Under the pieces are notes generated by a model. It was given only the letters and a program-made list of their open reading frames with translations. It was not told where the DNA came from and did not search any database. Of a stretch of 64,000 nucleotides of DNA, positions 35,269-44,497 are shown piece after piece. Positions within the stretch are counted from its first letter, which is position 1; each line of letters opens with the position of its first letter. The position numbers and the translations under genes are program-made. The DNA comes from Paenibacillus sp. FSL W8-0186 (GTDB lineage: Bacteria > Bacillota > Bacilli > Paenibacillales > Paenibacillaceae), in the NCBI RefSeq assembly GCF_037969765.1, contig NZ_CP150207.1:4555001-4619000 (forward strand), written 5' to 3'.

Positions 35269-36270
35269 GTGTCATCCTTGAATTCCGGGAGTGAATTTAC
35301 AGACCTGCTTATCGTCGGGGGAGGTCCGGCAGGCATGTTTGCCGCATTTTACGGCGGCATGAGAAAAGCATCGGTCAAATTAATCGAAAGTATGCCTCAG
35401 CTTGGGGGACAAGTAGCCGCCCTCTACCCTGAGAAATATATTTACGATATCGCTGGTTTTCCTAAAGTAACCGGCCAGGAGCTCGTTAACAATCTGAATG
35501 AACAGCTCAAGCTGTTCAATCCAGACGTACGTCTAGGGGAGACAGTGCTGCGCATCGAGAAAAAAGACGAACGCCACTTTGTCGTTACGACAGACAAAGA
35601 CGTTCATTACGCGCGGGCCATCATTATTACAGCTGGCGTCGGGGCGTTCAAGCCGCGTCGTCTGGAGCTTGAAGAGGCTCCGCGTTTCGAACAGACCAAC
35701 CTGCACTACTTCGTCAGCGATTTAAACCGGTTCCGCGGACGCAAGGTGCTCATTAGCGGGGGCGGGGACTCCGCTGTGGATTGGGCGCTAATGCTCGAAC
35801 CGATCGCAGAGCAGGTTACGCTTATCCATCGCCGTGATAAATTCCGGGCGCACGAGCACAGTGTAGAAAATCTGATGAACTCCAAAGTTCGCGTCATTAC
35901 CCCTACCGAAATCGTGGCATTGCACGGAGACGAACACATCGAACGCGTTACTCTGGCTCATACGAAAACAAAAGAGACGCAGGAAATCGAAGTGGACGAT
36001 GTTGTCGTCAACTTTGGATTTGTATCCGCGCTTGGTCCGATCGCCGAGTGGGGGCTTGAAATCGAATCTAACTCCATCGTTGTCGATTCCAGAATGGAAA
36101 CCTCGATCCCTGGCATATTTGCCGCTGGCGACATTACGACCTATCCCGGCAAGCTTGACTTGATTGCTGTCGGATTCGGCGAAGCCCCTACGGCTGTAAA
36201 TAACGCCAAAGTTTACGTCGACCCGGAAGCTAAGTTATCCCCAGGTCACAGCAGCAATTTGAAATTGTAG
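35269..36270 (+). CDS. yumC: Ferredoxin/flavodoxin-NADP reductase (YumC type)
   Basis: A 333-residue thioredoxin-reductase-like FNR. The FAD site is [18 protein letters not shown] and the NADPH site [14 protein letters not shown]. The CxxC pair of thioredoxin reductase is absent, as expected for this class. GTG 35269 is chosen because CTGGAGGTG lies 8 bp upstream. It supplies reduced ferredoxin or flavodoxin and stands alone. Confidence 0.92.
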   Translation: MSSLNSGSEFTDLLIVGGGPAGMFAAFYGGMRKASVKLIESMPQLGGQVAALYPEKYIYDIAGFPKVTGQELVNNLNEQLKLFNPDVRLGETVLRIEKKDERHFVVTTDKDVHYARAIIITAGVGAFKPRRLELEEAPRFEQTNLHYFVSDLNRFRGRKVLISGGGDSAVDWALMLEPIAEQVTLIHRRDKFRAHEHSVENLMNSKVRVITPTEIVALHGDEHIERVTLAHTKTKETQEIEVDDVVVNFGFVSALGPIAEWGLEIESNSIVVDSRMETSIPGIFAAGDITTYPGKLDLIAVGFGEAPTAVNNAKVYVDPEAKLSPGHSSNLKL

Positions 36271-36342
36271 AGTCATAACAACGGTCCACAAAGGGTATCT
36301 TACCTATACGGATGACATCATGCCGTAAAGGAGGGATACCCT

Positions 36343-36591
36343 TTGTCTTATATATGCCCGTTATGCAACGGATTAGCTCCACTGACAGCAGCTTGTCCCG
36401 ACTGCGGCAGCACGCTGGAGCATGCCGGAAGGAAGCAGGACTACGCTGGTCCCTACAGCCCCTATGGCTCAGCCGACCAGTACAACTCGGTCATCTCCTC
36501 TCTCCAGCCCGAGGGCTGTGAGCATGTCGTGCAGTGTCCGCAATGTCATGAAGCTTATATTTATCATGTCAACGCATGGCCAGCGCCTTAA
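36343..36591 (+). CDS. Small zinc-ribbon protein
   Basis: An 82-residue protein with two CxxC pairs at each end: CPLCN and CPDCG near the N-terminus, CPQCH near the C-terminus with an extra Cys in EGCEHVVQC. This predicts a metal-binding fold. TTG 36343 follows AAAGGAGGG by 7 bp. The middle is Tyr/Ser/Gly rich. It probably belongs to an uncharacterised group; the function is unknown. Confidence 0.72.
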   Translation: MSYICPLCNGLAPLTAACPDCGSTLEHAGRKQDYAGPYSPYGSADQYNSVISSLQPEGCEHVVQCPQCHEAYIYHVNAWPAP

Positions 36592-36619
36592 GATAACGCT
36601 TTGCCACAAGATTGGTCAA

Positions 36620-36760
36620 TTAATGTACTATCGTTAGATTGATTTCCAGGTTGCGCTTATGGATTTCTGCCAACAGAAGAGCAATGAACTCCATGTCTAG
36701 TTGCAATTCTGTAGCCATATGATAGGATTCGAGAAGCATTTCGTCTGTTAACATCGCCAT
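36620..36760 (-). CDS. sda: Sporulation checkpoint inhibitor Sda
   Basis: A 46-codon gene. The product MAMLTDEMLLESYHMATELQ, followed by LDMEFIALLLAEIHKRNLEI, fits the two-helix hairpin Sda (B. subtilis starts [20 protein letters not shown]). Sda blocks autophosphorylation of KinA-type sporulation kinases when DNA replication is disturbed. AGAAGGGATG precedes the ATG. A sigma-A promoter and a cluster of DnaA boxes lie upstream, matching DnaA activation of sda in B. subtilis. Confidence 0.9.
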   Translation of the reverse strand: MAMLTDEMLLESYHMATELQLDMEFIALLLAEIHKRNLEINLTIVH

Positions 36761-36803
36761 TGGTAACACATCCCTTCTATTTTTTTCCTAATTTCATATA
36801 AAG

Positions 36804-36832
36804 ATCATATCAAGAAATGAAGAGTGGAACAA
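36804..36832 (-). promoter_or_regulatory. Predicted promoter of sda
   Basis: On the minus strand TTGTTC (36832-36827) and TATGAT (36809-36804) are 17 bp apart. The nearest DnaA box starts 9 bp upstream of the -35 element. Confidence 0.7.
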
Positions 36833-36840
36833 GCGTTCTG

Positions 36841-36941
36841 TTATCCACAAACAGCTGTGGAAATCCTGTGAATAACATGTGTGTAATTGTCTAAAACAGT
36901 TGAATTATATACTGGGGTAATGTGGATAAAAGTTATTCACA
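36841..36941. promoter_or_regulatory. DnaA box cluster upstream of sda
   Basis: Two perfect TTATCCACA boxes lie at 36841-36849 (plus) and 36921-36929 (minus). TTATTCACA boxes, one mismatch away, lie at 36867-36875 (minus) and 36933-36941 (plus). A weaker ATTTCCACA is at 36856-36864. Five sites within 101 bp is far above chance. Confidence 0.85.
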
Positions 36942-37043
36942 GGTTACACAGCCCGTTTTTTCGTCAAAAAAAATTTAATTGTAAATAAACACTCTATTAA
37001 TACTTACCTAAAATATTACCCAAATAAACACATTTTTGTAATG

Positions 37044-37706
37044 TTATTGTGGACGAGTGTTAACTTCAAAAATCCAAATCCTTCCGCTTGTATCAATGCC
37101 ATAATCAAAGCCCAGCTGTCCAACGCCAGGGAAAGCCGACTCCATGATGGCAATGCACTTATTGGTCAAGGAACGCATTTCTGCGCGCTTTTTGCGGGTG
37201 GAGACATTGCCGAGAGAACGTCTTAAGCCTTCTCCCGCGCTAAGTTGAGTGCCGCCTTTGGACAGATTCGTTACGAACAGCCCCGGACGGGCAAGCCGTC
37301 CCAGCATGGAGCGATATACCCACTTTCCGTTCTGCTTGACAACCTTGACCCGGTAATCGATAGGTCTTCCCTGGATTCTCGCGAGATGGATGCCCTGCTG
37401 AATGATATATTTTCGGCCAACTCTAGTTCTATTCAACGCTTGAAACATGGCGTCAAAGCTTTTAAAATATCGGCTTTGGGACATATAGGTGAAACCGTAG
37501 ATTCCACCCTTTTGGGTAACCTTTATAACTCCGTATCCGCCGCCGCCGCGAACCGGTTTAATAACCGCCATCCCGAACTGCTGCAGCACGCTCCGCAGAG
37601 CTTCTCCACTATATATCCGAGTCTGCGGCACATGAACCGCTACCTCGGGGTTTCTTAGCAGTGCTTCGGTTTTCAACCATTTATCGGCCAACTGTCTTCC
37701 CGCCAT
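37044..37706 (-). CDS. YheC/YheD family ATP-grasp protein (spore coat-associated)
   Basis: A 220-residue protein of the YheCD family with an ATP-grasp fold: VIKPVRGGGGYGV for the ATP lysine region, RVKVVKQNGKW, and the metal-site end FDYGIDTSGRIWIFEVNTRP. It ends exactly after NTRPQ, as is common in the family. B. subtilis YheC and YheD are linked to the spore coat. It is shorter than many family members (about 360-450), so only the core domain is present. Confidence 0.82.
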   Translation of the reverse strand: MAGRQLADKWLKTEALLRNPEVAVHVPQTRIYSGEALRSVLQQFGMAVIKPVRGGGGYGVIKVTQKGGIYGFTYMSQSRYFKSFDAMFQALNRTRVGRKYIIQQGIHLARIQGRPIDYRVKVVKQNGKWVYRSMLGRLARPGLFVTNLSKGGTQLSAGEGLRRSLGNVSTRKKRAEMRSLTNKCIAIMESAFPGVGQLGFDYGIDTSGRIWIFEVNTRPQ

Positions 37707-37902
37707 GACACTCTCCCCTTTCTGGCGTTTATATTGGCGTTATACTATAGTCGTATTCAGGACAAGGCTGTTGTTCTTGTATGATTGTCCGACAGCGGAC
37801 GCCTGTTTTATCAGAGCCGTTTTTTCTTTGCAAAATCCAGGTTTTGACGTATAGTAATTTTGGTGCAGTGTTATTTCGGAAAGGGAAAAGGAGGATCATG
37901 TT

Positions 37903-38118
37903 TTGGAAACGGATTTTACCGCGTCGCTGTTCGGGGTATTGTACTGGGTTGCTATGATTGCGATGTCACTCGTACTCATTGCAATTACTGTTGCGGTATT
38001 CGCCATAGGCATTAAATTTATCAAAAGCTCGCGTAAATTGCTGGGCGGAGGCTCCATTTTGTTTTCGCTCATCGCCGCAGCCATGATCATAGTTATGGTA
38101 AAGAGGCAATTTTTTTAA
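37903..38118 (+). CDS. Hypothetical two-helix membrane protein
   Basis: A 71-residue protein with two hydrophobic segments (GVLYWVAMIAMSLVLIAITV and SILFSLIAAAMIIVMV) around a basic loop (KFIKSSRKLLGGG). TTG 37903 follows AAAGGAGG by 8 bp. A terminator follows directly. No family recognised. Confidence 0.65.
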   Translation: METDFTASLFGVLYWVAMIAMSLVLIAITVAVFAIGIKFIKSSRKLLGGGSILFSLIAAAMIIVMVKRQFF

Positions 38119-38123
38119 TTAAA

Positions 38124-38192
38124 AGCTCCATGCGCCAGTGGATTCATGCGGCTCTAACTCTACCAAGGCAGAGGCATGGATCTTTTTTTTTG
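38124..38192 (+). terminator. Terminator after the 71-aa membrane protein gene
   Basis: AGCTCCATGC (38124-38133 region) and GCATGGATCT pair with one mismatch around a long structured loop, followed by nine T. Confidence 0.65.
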
Positions 38193-38274
38193 AATTTTGC
38201 TGAAACCAAATTTTATTTATACGTATTACTAATAATAGAAACAACTAGGTTGCTGACAGGGGGGCCATTTTTTC

Positions 38275-39501
38275 ATGAGTAGTACGGAAGGCTGGAATCA
38301 CCGGTTCAAGAAGTTCTTCATTAATAATCGCTTCGTATTGTTTTTGCTTGTGCTGCTGCTGATTGGTTTGAATATCTTCGTTCTGACCAAAATATCATTC
38401 GTATTCAAACCTCTGATTGTACTGCTGAAGACCGTACTGATTCCCGTGCTGTTGACGGGAGCGATCTTCTACTTGCTGAATCCGCTCGTAAATTGGCTGG
38501 AACGCAAAGGCATTCCGCGCGCCTATACGATCGTAGCGCTATATTTGTTCATTATCGGGATAATTACTATTGTGATCATCTCCGTTATCCCGCTCGTTCA
38601 AGAGCAGGTGAACGGCCTGATTCAAAACTTCCCGAAATACAGCTATGAAGTGCAGCTTCAGTTCGAGGCCCTTATCGGCAGCGATTTCTATCATCAATTT
38701 CAGCAGTCCACCGGCTTCAATCTGACCGATGTGGCCCAGAAGCTGTCCGAGCGGGCGTCCTCGATTGCGCAGAATGCCTTCAGCAGTATCGGCGGGTTTG
38801 TCGGTGCAGTCGTCGACATCGTGCTTACCTTGGTGACAGTGCCGTTCATCCTGTTCTATCTGCTGAAAGACGGGAAGAAGCTGCCCAACTATATCCTTCG
38901 CTTCGTGCCAGTGAAGCTCCGCGAGCAGACCCATCGTGTGATGACGGAAGCGAATGGGCAAATCAGCTCCTACATTCGCGGGCAAATCATCGTCAGCTTC
39001 TGTATCGGGGTGCTGCTGTATATCGGCTTCCTCATTATCGGGCTCGATTATTCCCTGGTGCTGGCGATTATCGCATCCTTTACCAGCATCGTTCCGTATT
39101 TGGGTCCGGCCATCGCGATTACGCCTGCCTTGATTATCGCGATCGTTACTTCCCCGTTCATGCTTCTGAAGCTGATTATCGTATGGACCGTTGTCCAGCT
39201 GATTGAAGGGAAGTTCATCTCCCCGCAAATTATGGGCAAAACGCTGCGGGTTCATCCGATCACGATCATCTTCGTGATCTTGACGGCGGGCAATCTGTTC
39301 GGCGTGCTCGGCGTCATCCTTGCCGTTCCTGGCTATGCTGTGCTAAAGGTCATCTGCACCCATCTCTTCCAATGGTTTGAACATCGCTCTAAGCTTTATG
39401 AAGAGGAAGGGGATGCCGGCGAGAACCTAGCGAATGTAGAGGTAACCGTTAACGTAGGTGCTCCAGCCGGCCAAGGCACAGGCAAGGAAGAGCAGGAATA
39501 A
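38275..39501 (+). CDS. AI-2E (PerM) family transporter
   Basis: A 408-residue membrane protein with about eight helices. Family features are the long amphipathic part after the third helix (residues 105-175), the segment [14 protein letters not shown], and the C-terminal [16 protein letters not shown] and [12 protein letters not shown]. The family exports autoinducer-2 or other small solutes, or works as ion-coupled antiporters; which applies here is unknown. A Gly/Glu-rich soluble tail ends the protein, and a terminator follows. Confidence 0.88.
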   Translation: MSSTEGWNHRFKKFFINNRFVLFLLVLLLIGLNIFVLTKISFVFKPLIVLLKTVLIPVLLTGAIFYLLNPLVNWLERKGIPRAYTIVALYLFIIGIITIVIISVIPLVQEQVNGLIQNFPKYSYEVQLQFEALIGSDFYHQFQQSTGFNLTDVAQKLSERASSIAQNAFSSIGGFVGAVVDIVLTLVTVPFILFYLLKDGKKLPNYILRFVPVKLREQTHRVMTEANGQISSYIRGQIIVSFCIGVLLYIGFLIIGLDYSLVLAIIASFTSIVPYLGPAIAITPALIIAIVTSPFMLLKLIIVWTVVQLIEGKFISPQIMGKTLRVHPITIIFVILTAGNLFGVLGVILAVPGYAVLKVICTHLFQWFEHRSKLYEEEGDAGENLANVEVTVNVGAPAGQGTGKEEQE

Positions 39502-39545
39502 CACAAACAAACCGCTTTCCTCGAGGAAAGCGGTTTGTTTGTTTC
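39502..39545 (+). terminator. Terminator of the AI-2E transporter gene
   Basis: ACAAACCGCTTTCC and its exact complement form a long stem centred on TCGA, followed by TTTGTTTGTTT. It is symmetrical and could act both ways. Confidence 0.85.
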
Positions 39546-39630
39546 GCTTATCGCGGCTTTTTCCGGTCACTGACACCAAGATAGTCCTTTAGAGCGTTTT
39601 GCAATATATGAGAGTAGTTAAACCTATCTA

Positions 39631-39987
39631 TCAATCACAAACTTCCGGTTTGCCTTCCTCGTCCCGCATGCGGAACGACTGGCCGCAGCCGCAGGAAGCT
39701 ATCGCATTCGGATTATGGATCGTGAAGCCGCCGCTCATGCCGGATTCCTTGAAATCGATCTCCAGCCCGTTCAAGTAGCGGATGCTGTCTTTATCCACAA
39801 CGACCTTCAGGCCGTTAACATCCATATGCACATCTTCCTCGCTCTCCTGGTCATCCAGGCCCATTCCATATGAGAAACCGCTGCATCCGCCCTCATTCAC
39901 ACCAAGACGAAGGAACATATCCGGTGTCTCCTCCTGCTCCAGCATCTGCTTAATGCGGGCCATTGCGCTATCTGAAATGTTAATCAT
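39631..39987 (-). CDS. Iron-sulfur cluster assembly A-type protein (HesB/IscA/ErpA, YutM-like)
   Basis: A 118-residue A-type Fe-S carrier. The three conserved cysteines are in GGCSGFSYGM and CGCGQSF. It receives Fe-S clusters and passes them to targets. The YutM-type member lies in this same yut neighbourhood in B. subtilis. It is a lone gene on the minus strand, divergent from mqnE. Confidence 0.92.
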   Translation of the reverse strand: MINISDSAMARIKQMLEQEETPDMFLRLGVNEGGCSGFSYGMGLDDQESEEDVHMDVNGLKVVVDKDSIRYLNGLEIDFKESGMSGGFTIHNPNAIASCGCGQSFRMRDEEGKPEVCD

Positions 39988-40074
39988 CTGTCTTCACACT
40001 CCTTATCCTTACTTTATTAAAGTATACTCCACATCATCGTCCCCCTCAAGATATGTGATTTTTATTACATTTTG

Positions 40075-40103
40075 TTGCCCACTTACAATGGGAAGTTTAT
40101 AAT
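40075..40103 (+). promoter_or_regulatory. Predicted promoter of mqnE
   Basis: TTGCCC and a perfect TATAAT are 17 bp apart. The leader that follows (40110-40231) is about 120 bases. It holds GGGGAGGTG, a seven-codon GTG frame ending in TAA, and a CCGGCGG/CCGCCGG inverted repeat at 40158 and 40193. Confidence 0.7.
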
Positions 40104-40231
40104 AGGGGAGGTGGTGGTACATACTGACTAATTGGATGCTCTCCAGCTGCGACGAAGCCGGCGGTCGGGTCTCTCATCCGATTATGCCAGCGCCGCCGGA
40201 GTCATCTTATGGAAACGGAGGTTATTATTTC

Positions 40232-41338
40232 ATGTCTATTGCAATCAGCCCGAATATCGACAGCAAAATGGCGGACATCGTAGCGAAGGTCCGGCAAGGA
40301 CAGCGTCTGACGCTGGAGGATGGGGTATATTTATATGAAAGCGATGATTTGTTGACCATCGGTCAGTTAGCTAACGAGGTCAATCTCAGGAAGAACGGCC
40401 GCAAAGTCTATTTTATCGAAAATATGAGCTTGTATTTTACGAACGTATGCGAATCCTACTGCGCCTTTTGTAATTTCCGCAAGGATCAAGGAGAGGAAGG
40501 CTCTTATACACTATCCGGCGAAGAGATGGTCGCTTATGTAGAGCAGCACATTCACCCGGGCATCCGTGAATTCCATATCGTTGGTGGCCACAACAATCAT
40601 GTGCCGTTTCAATATTATGTAGATTCTCTCAAAGCGCTGAATGAGCGCTTCCCGGAAGTAACGCTCAAAGCTTATACCGCAGCGGAAATTGAATTCTTCA
40701 CGCGAATCAGCGGCCTGAGTACACGGGAAGTATTAATAGAACTGCAAAAGGCCGGGCTTCAGTCCCTGACAGGCGGAGGAGCGGAAATCCTATCCGACCA
40801 ATACCGAGAAAAAATGAAAGTCGATAAAGCGAACGTTGACCAATACCTCGATGTTCACCGTACAGCGCACCAGCTTGGCATGAAGACACATACGACAATG
40901 CTCTACGGAGCTATCGAGACCCACGAGGACCGCATCCGCCACATGCTGCAGATTCGCGATCTTCAGGATGAGACGAACGGCTTCATGGTCTTCATCCCGC
41001 TGTCGATGCAGCCGCGGAACAAAAATGCCGGCATTACCCGCCGCAACTCGGCCTATGAGGATTTGAAGACGATCGCGATCAGCAGGCTGATGCTTGATAA
41101 CATTCAGCACATCAAAGCTTATTTTATCAACATCGGCGTACAGCTGACCCAAGTCGCGCTAACCTTCGGCGCTTCGGACGTGCACGGAACGATCATTAAA
41201 GAACGGATCAGCCATGCTGCGGGGGCACTCACTCCGGAAGGACTGACCCGCAAAGAGCTGATTTGGCTGATTCAAGGGGCCGGACGCATACCGGTAGAAC
41301 GGGATACCTTCTATAACGAGATTCAGATTTACGAATAG
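40232..41338 (+). CDS. mqnE: Aminofutalosine synthase MqnE
   Basis: A 368-residue radical SAM enzyme. The cluster motif is CESYCAFC. Glycine and nucleotide motifs follow (HIVGGHNNHVPFQYY, TGGGAEILSD). It makes aminofutalosine from the MqnA product in the futalosine route to menaquinone. ATG 40232 follows CGGAGG by 10 bp; an in-frame ATG at 40136 would add 32 residues unlike the family. The quinone product would serve the NDH-2 and succinate dehydrogenase in this window. Confidence 0.93.
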   Translation: MSIAISPNIDSKMADIVAKVRQGQRLTLEDGVYLYESDDLLTIGQLANEVNLRKNGRKVYFIENMSLYFTNVCESYCAFCNFRKDQGEEGSYTLSGEEMVAYVEQHIHPGIREFHIVGGHNNHVPFQYYVDSLKALNERFPEVTLKAYTAAEIEFFTRISGLSTREVLIELQKAGLQSLTGGGAEILSDQYREKMKVDKANVDQYLDVHRTAHQLGMKTHTTMLYGAIETHEDRIRHMLQIRDLQDETNGFMVFIPLSMQPRNKNAGITRRNSAYEDLKTIAISRLMLDNIQHIKAYFINIGVQLTQVALTFGASDVHGTIIKERISHAAGALTPEGLTRKELIWLIQGAGRIPVERDTFYNEIQIYE

Positions 41339-41419
41339 AGCATCACTGACAGCCTTCAGGCTTCACGATGCAACACAGCGAGCGCTCTGAAGAACCGGAC
41401 TAGAAAGGACATCGGTGAG

Positions 41420-42481
41420 ATGAAACAATTCGTTATTCTTGGTGGGGGCTATGGTGGAACTGCCGTTATTCATGAACTGTTCAAGGGATTTATTCCCTCC
41501 GACGTTCAAGTCATTTTAGTAGACCGGATGCCGTTTCAAAGCTTGAAGACCGAATATTATGCTTTAGCCGCTGGAACGGCTTCCGATTATGAGCTGCGTG
41601 TACCGTTTCCGAGCTACTCGGGATTACAGATCAAATATGGGGAAATTAGCTCGATCGATTTAGACAGCCGTTTCATTCATTTTGAAGAGGGCGATCCGCT
41701 GGAATATGATCAGCTCGTTATCGCTCTCGGCTGTACCGATAATTATCATGGCATTCCTGGAGCACAGGAGCACTCCTATGGCATTCAGTCCTTCTCCGCT
41801 GTGCGTGAAGCCTACCTGCAGCTTAACAACATCAAGCCCTACGGCAAAGTGAACGTGGTAGGCGGAGGACTTAGCGGAGTGGAAATTGCCGCCGAGCTGA
41901 GGGAGAGCCGCCCGGATCTCAATATCAGCATCATCGACCGCGGCGCACGGGTACTGTCAGCGTTCCCTCCCAAAGTGTCCGGCTATGTTACCAATTGGTT
42001 CGAGGAGCATGATGTAGAGACATTATCAAACATCTCCACAACCGGGCTGGAAAAGGGAGTCATCTATCATGCGGACGGCGAGATCGCTTCCGACGTAACC
42101 ATTTGGACCGCAGGGATCCAGCCCCCTGCCCTCGTGCGAAACCTGGAAGTCGGCAAGGATCGTCAGGGACGGGTATTGCTGAACGAATACTATCAAATTC
42201 CCGAGCATCCCGAAGTCTACGTATGCGGCGACTGCGCCAGCCTTCCCTTTGCTCCGAGCGCTCAAGCAGCCGAAGGGCAAGGCCAGCAAATCGCCCAGAT
42301 CGCCTCGGCGTTATGGCGCGGTGAGCAGCCGAAGCTCCAGAAGCTGAAGCTGAAAGGCACCCTTGGTTCGCTGGGCAAAAAGGCTGGCTTCGGATTGATG
42401 GGCAAAAGGCAAGTAACCGGAAGAGTTCCGCGTATTCTGAAGAGCGGTGTTCTCTGGTTGTCCCGGCATCATATTGGCTAG
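41420..42481 (+). CDS. yutJ: NDH-2-like flavoprotein (YutJ-type)
   Basis: A 353-residue flavoprotein of the NDH-2 family. The FAD site is FVILGGGYGGTAVI, the second nucleotide site NVVGGGLSGVEIAAEL, and the second FAD motif VYVCGDCASLPFAPSAQAAE. It is shorter than YumB. YutJ-type proteins in Bacillus lie next to yuzB, as here. Its last 4 bp overlap the end of the convergent yuzB gene. The physiological acceptor is unproven. Confidence 0.85.
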   Translation: MKQFVILGGGYGGTAVIHELFKGFIPSDVQVILVDRMPFQSLKTEYYALAAGTASDYELRVPFPSYSGLQIKYGEISSIDLDSRFIHFEEGDPLEYDQLVIALGCTDNYHGIPGAQEHSYGIQSFSAVREAYLQLNNIKPYGKVNVVGGGLSGVEIAAELRESRPDLNISIIDRGARVLSAFPPKVSGYVTNWFEEHDVETLSNISTTGLEKGVIYHADGEIASDVTIWTAGIQPPALVRNLEVGKDRQGRVLLNEYYQIPEHPEVYVCGDCASLPFAPSAQAAEGQGQQIAQIASALWRGEQPKLQKLKLKGTLGSLGKKAGFGLMGKRQVTGRVPRILKSGVLWLSRHHIG

Positions 42482-42729
42482 CCGTTATCCGATTTCACGT
42501 CAGCTATCCTGCGAATGATGGCATCATATAAAGCGCTGGCTGTCTCGGCCTCCACGGTCTCGCCGTTGACCAGCGCATAAGGCGTCATGTAACACATGCC
42601 GCAGCCGGTGAGGCAGCCGTATTCGTAAACCTCGCAATCCGGATGCTGCTCCAGCCTTTTCATAATTTCATCCGTTCCGAAATGGGCATTGTTCGCGCAA
42701 AATTCTAGGATTATCTTCAATCTGGGCAT
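42478..42729 (-). CDS. yuzB: YuzB family (DUF1450) protein
   Basis: An 83-residue protein with the conserved Cys pattern EFCANN and YGCLTGCGMCYMTPYALVNGE, which suggests a thioredoxin/ferredoxin-like fold. The function is unknown. It is convergent with yutJ and divergent from the NifU-like gene, the same neighbours as in Bacillus. Confidence 0.88.
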   Translation of the reverse strand: MPRLKIILEFCANNAHFGTDEIMKRLEQHPDCEVYEYGCLTGCGMCYMTPYALVNGETVEAETASALYDAIIRRIADVKSDNG

Positions 42730-42802
42730 CCCCCCATTTTATGAACCATTTAATTTTAACCTTATTTGTACTATAATATAAAGAGGAAAGGAGTTGAAAA
42801 CA

Positions 42803-43048
42803 ATGAGCGAAAATGTACAAGATAAATTGTATGACGAAGTATTGGAAGTTCTGGATAAACTTCGCCCCTTCCTGCAACGTGACGGTGGCGACGTTGAACT
42901 CGTCGATGTTGAAGATGGCATCGTTAAATTGAAGCTGGTCGGCGCATGCGGCAGCTGCCCAAGCTCCACCATCACCCTGAAAGCGGGTATCGAGCGCGCG
43001 CTGTTTGAAGAAGTGGAAGGCGTACAAGAGGTCGTCCAAGTATTCTAA
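42803..43048 (+). CDS. NifU C-terminal domain Fe-S scaffold (NfuA/YutI-like)
   Basis: An 81-residue protein consisting only of the NifU C-terminal domain, with [19 protein letters not shown] and the cluster motif GACGSCPSS. It carries Fe-S clusters to target proteins. ATG 42803 follows AAGGAG by 9 bp. A TATAAT box lies at 42773. Confidence 0.93.
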   Translation: MSENVQDKLYDEVLEVLDKLRPFLQRDGGDVELVDVEDGIVKLKLVGACGSCPSSTITLKAGIERALFEEVEGVQEVVQVF

Positions 43049-43132
43049 ACGCAAATAACTCCTTCAGATACAAACTCGGATTCAATTATGGAATCGTCGG
43101 CTCTGCTGACATACAGCTTCCATAATTTTAAG

Positions 43133-43178
43133 AAACTCGGCTTCTCCGGATCCCCGGAAAGGCCGAGTTTTCTTTTAT
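43133..43178 (+). terminator. Terminator after the NfuA-like gene
   Basis: AAACTCGGC and GCCGAGTTT pair exactly around an inner CCGG stem and run into TCTTTTATTT. A second hairpin, AATTATGGAA (43084-43093) with its exact complement (43118-43127), lies just before it. Confidence 0.85.
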
Positions 43179-43209
43179 TTGGCGAATCTGTCCGCCAGGA
43201 CCGTCATCG

Positions 43210-43983
43210 TCAGGTGGGCTTGATCCATGGCCGGATCGGATCGAGTCCGCCGGAAATATCCATAATGTTGCCCGTAATGAAATCGGAATCTTTATGACAT
43301 AAGAAGGCGATAACCCTGGAAATATCCTCACCGCTGCCCGGCCGCCCCAAGGGCGTTTCCCCGTCCTGCATTTGGCGTGCTTCTTCGATCGACATCTCTT
43401 TATTGTCCCCGCGAATGTCGCCTGGACAGACCATATTCACGGTAATTCCATAAGGCGCCTCCTCTACCGCAAGCGTCTTCGTAAAGGATACGAGCCCCGT
43501 TTTGGCCGCGGCATATACTGCGCGATGCGGCCAGGCCCGTGACTCCGCCGCATGTCCGAAGCCGAAATGAATGATTCGCCCCCAGCCCTTGTTCCGCATT
43601 CCCTGCAGTACGAAATGATCCAGCAGCATAGTTCCTACCAGATTCCCTTCAATCATGGACAATATTTCAGCCTGGGTATAGTCCGCAAACAAACGCCGTT
43701 CCCGAATGAACGGACCTGCATTATTGACGAGAATATCGACGGTTCCCAATTGGGCCGCAACTTCATTGGCCAACGCCTCGATTTCTTCGCGCTGCGAAAT
43801 ATCGGCTTTTATGGCAATACAGGATACCCCCAGCCCTTCGATCTGCCTTCTCAGGTCAAATGCTTCAGCTTCGCTATGTACATAGTTCAGTGCGATATGA
43901 CATCCTTGTTCCGCAAGCGTCAGCGCCGTCCTTCTTCCGAGTCCTTTGGCGCTTCCGGTGATCAGGGCGACTTTTCCCTTCAA
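43210..43983 (-). CDS. SDR-family oxidoreductase, catalytic serine not seen
   Basis: A 257-residue short-chain dehydrogenase. The cofactor motif TGSAKGLGRRTAL, NNAGP and YAAAK are present. The usual Ser 13 residues before the active Tyr is not found; the stretch reads HFGFGHAAESRAWPHR. The start is taken at TTG 43983, after GGAGGAGAAGG; other in-frame starts run through that site. The ending is MDISGGLDP. The substrate is unknown, and loss of the Ser may mean altered chemistry. Confidence 0.8.
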   Translation of the reverse strand: MKGKVALITGSAKGLGRRTALTLAEQGCHIALNYVHSEAEAFDLRRQIEGLGVSCIAIKADISQREEIEALANEVAAQLGTVDILVNNAGPFIRERRLFADYTQAEILSMIEGNLVGTMLLDHFVLQGMRNKGWGRIIHFGFGHAAESRAWPHRAVYAAAKTGLVSFTKTLAVEEAPYGITVNMVCPGDIRGDNKEMSIEEARQMQDGETPLGRPGSGEDISRVIAFLCHKDSDFITGNIMDISGGLDPIRPWIKPT

Positions 43984-44032
43984 TGTCCTTCTCCTCCTCA
44001 TCCTACATACACATATATCAAGTATAAAAGAT

Positions 44033-44245
44033 TTGAAGCATTCCCACAAACAACAAGGTTCAGACCATAAAGCAGAAGCTCAAGCTCCGGCTAATCAAGC
44101 TACAGCTAATCATGATGTAACGGAAAAGAGCAGCTTCCAACTACAATCCCTTATCGTGTTAAAGCAGCTTCTTCAGACAAAGGAACGAGAGCAGGATGAA
44201 GGTGATGGGGATACGGGTTTAGAGGATCCTCTGTATTTATTTTAG
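44033..44245 (+). CDS. Possible small hypothetical protein
   Basis: A 70-codon frame from TTG 44033 gives a polar protein with an Ala/Asn/Gln-rich first half and an acidic end (DEGDGDTGLEDPLYLF). It does not lie opposite a gene, which argues slightly for it. No good ribosome site precedes it. It could be a remnant or simply chance. Confidence 0.3.
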   Translation: MKHSHKQQGSDHKAEAQAPANQATANHDVTEKSSFQLQSLIVLKQLLQTKEREQDEGDGDTGLEDPLYLF

Positions 44246-44437
44246 CGCATAGATTCATGTTCAGAGAATTAAATGGAAACCATGCATTAAAATAAGGCTG
44301 ACTCGTGTCATCCTGCCTCAGCATTCATTTTAATGACAAGCGATCCACTTAGATGTACATTTTACGCCAGTTTTCAAATCTTATATACCAAAAATCCATT
44401 TATCCTGTTAGATTCGATACCGGATCATATGGAACAC
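44246..44437. repeat. AT-rich gap with one short interspersed repeat copy
   Basis: No gene is seen here. AAATGGAAACCATGCATTAA near 44270 resembles the ATGGATTTCATGCA elements at 7.6 and 12.7 kb, and AATGCATGG-like sequence appears in both directions. Confidence 0.4.
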
Positions 44438-44475
44438 TAAAAAATCCCGCCCTCCCATAAAGGGAGGCGGGACTT
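44438..44475 (-). terminator. Terminator of the metNIQ operon
   Basis: TCCCGCCCTCCC and GGGAGGCGGGA form a strong stem followed by six T on the minus strand, 23 bp past the metQ stop. Confidence 0.92.
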
Positions 44476-44497
44476 GGATATTATACAAAAGGACGAT

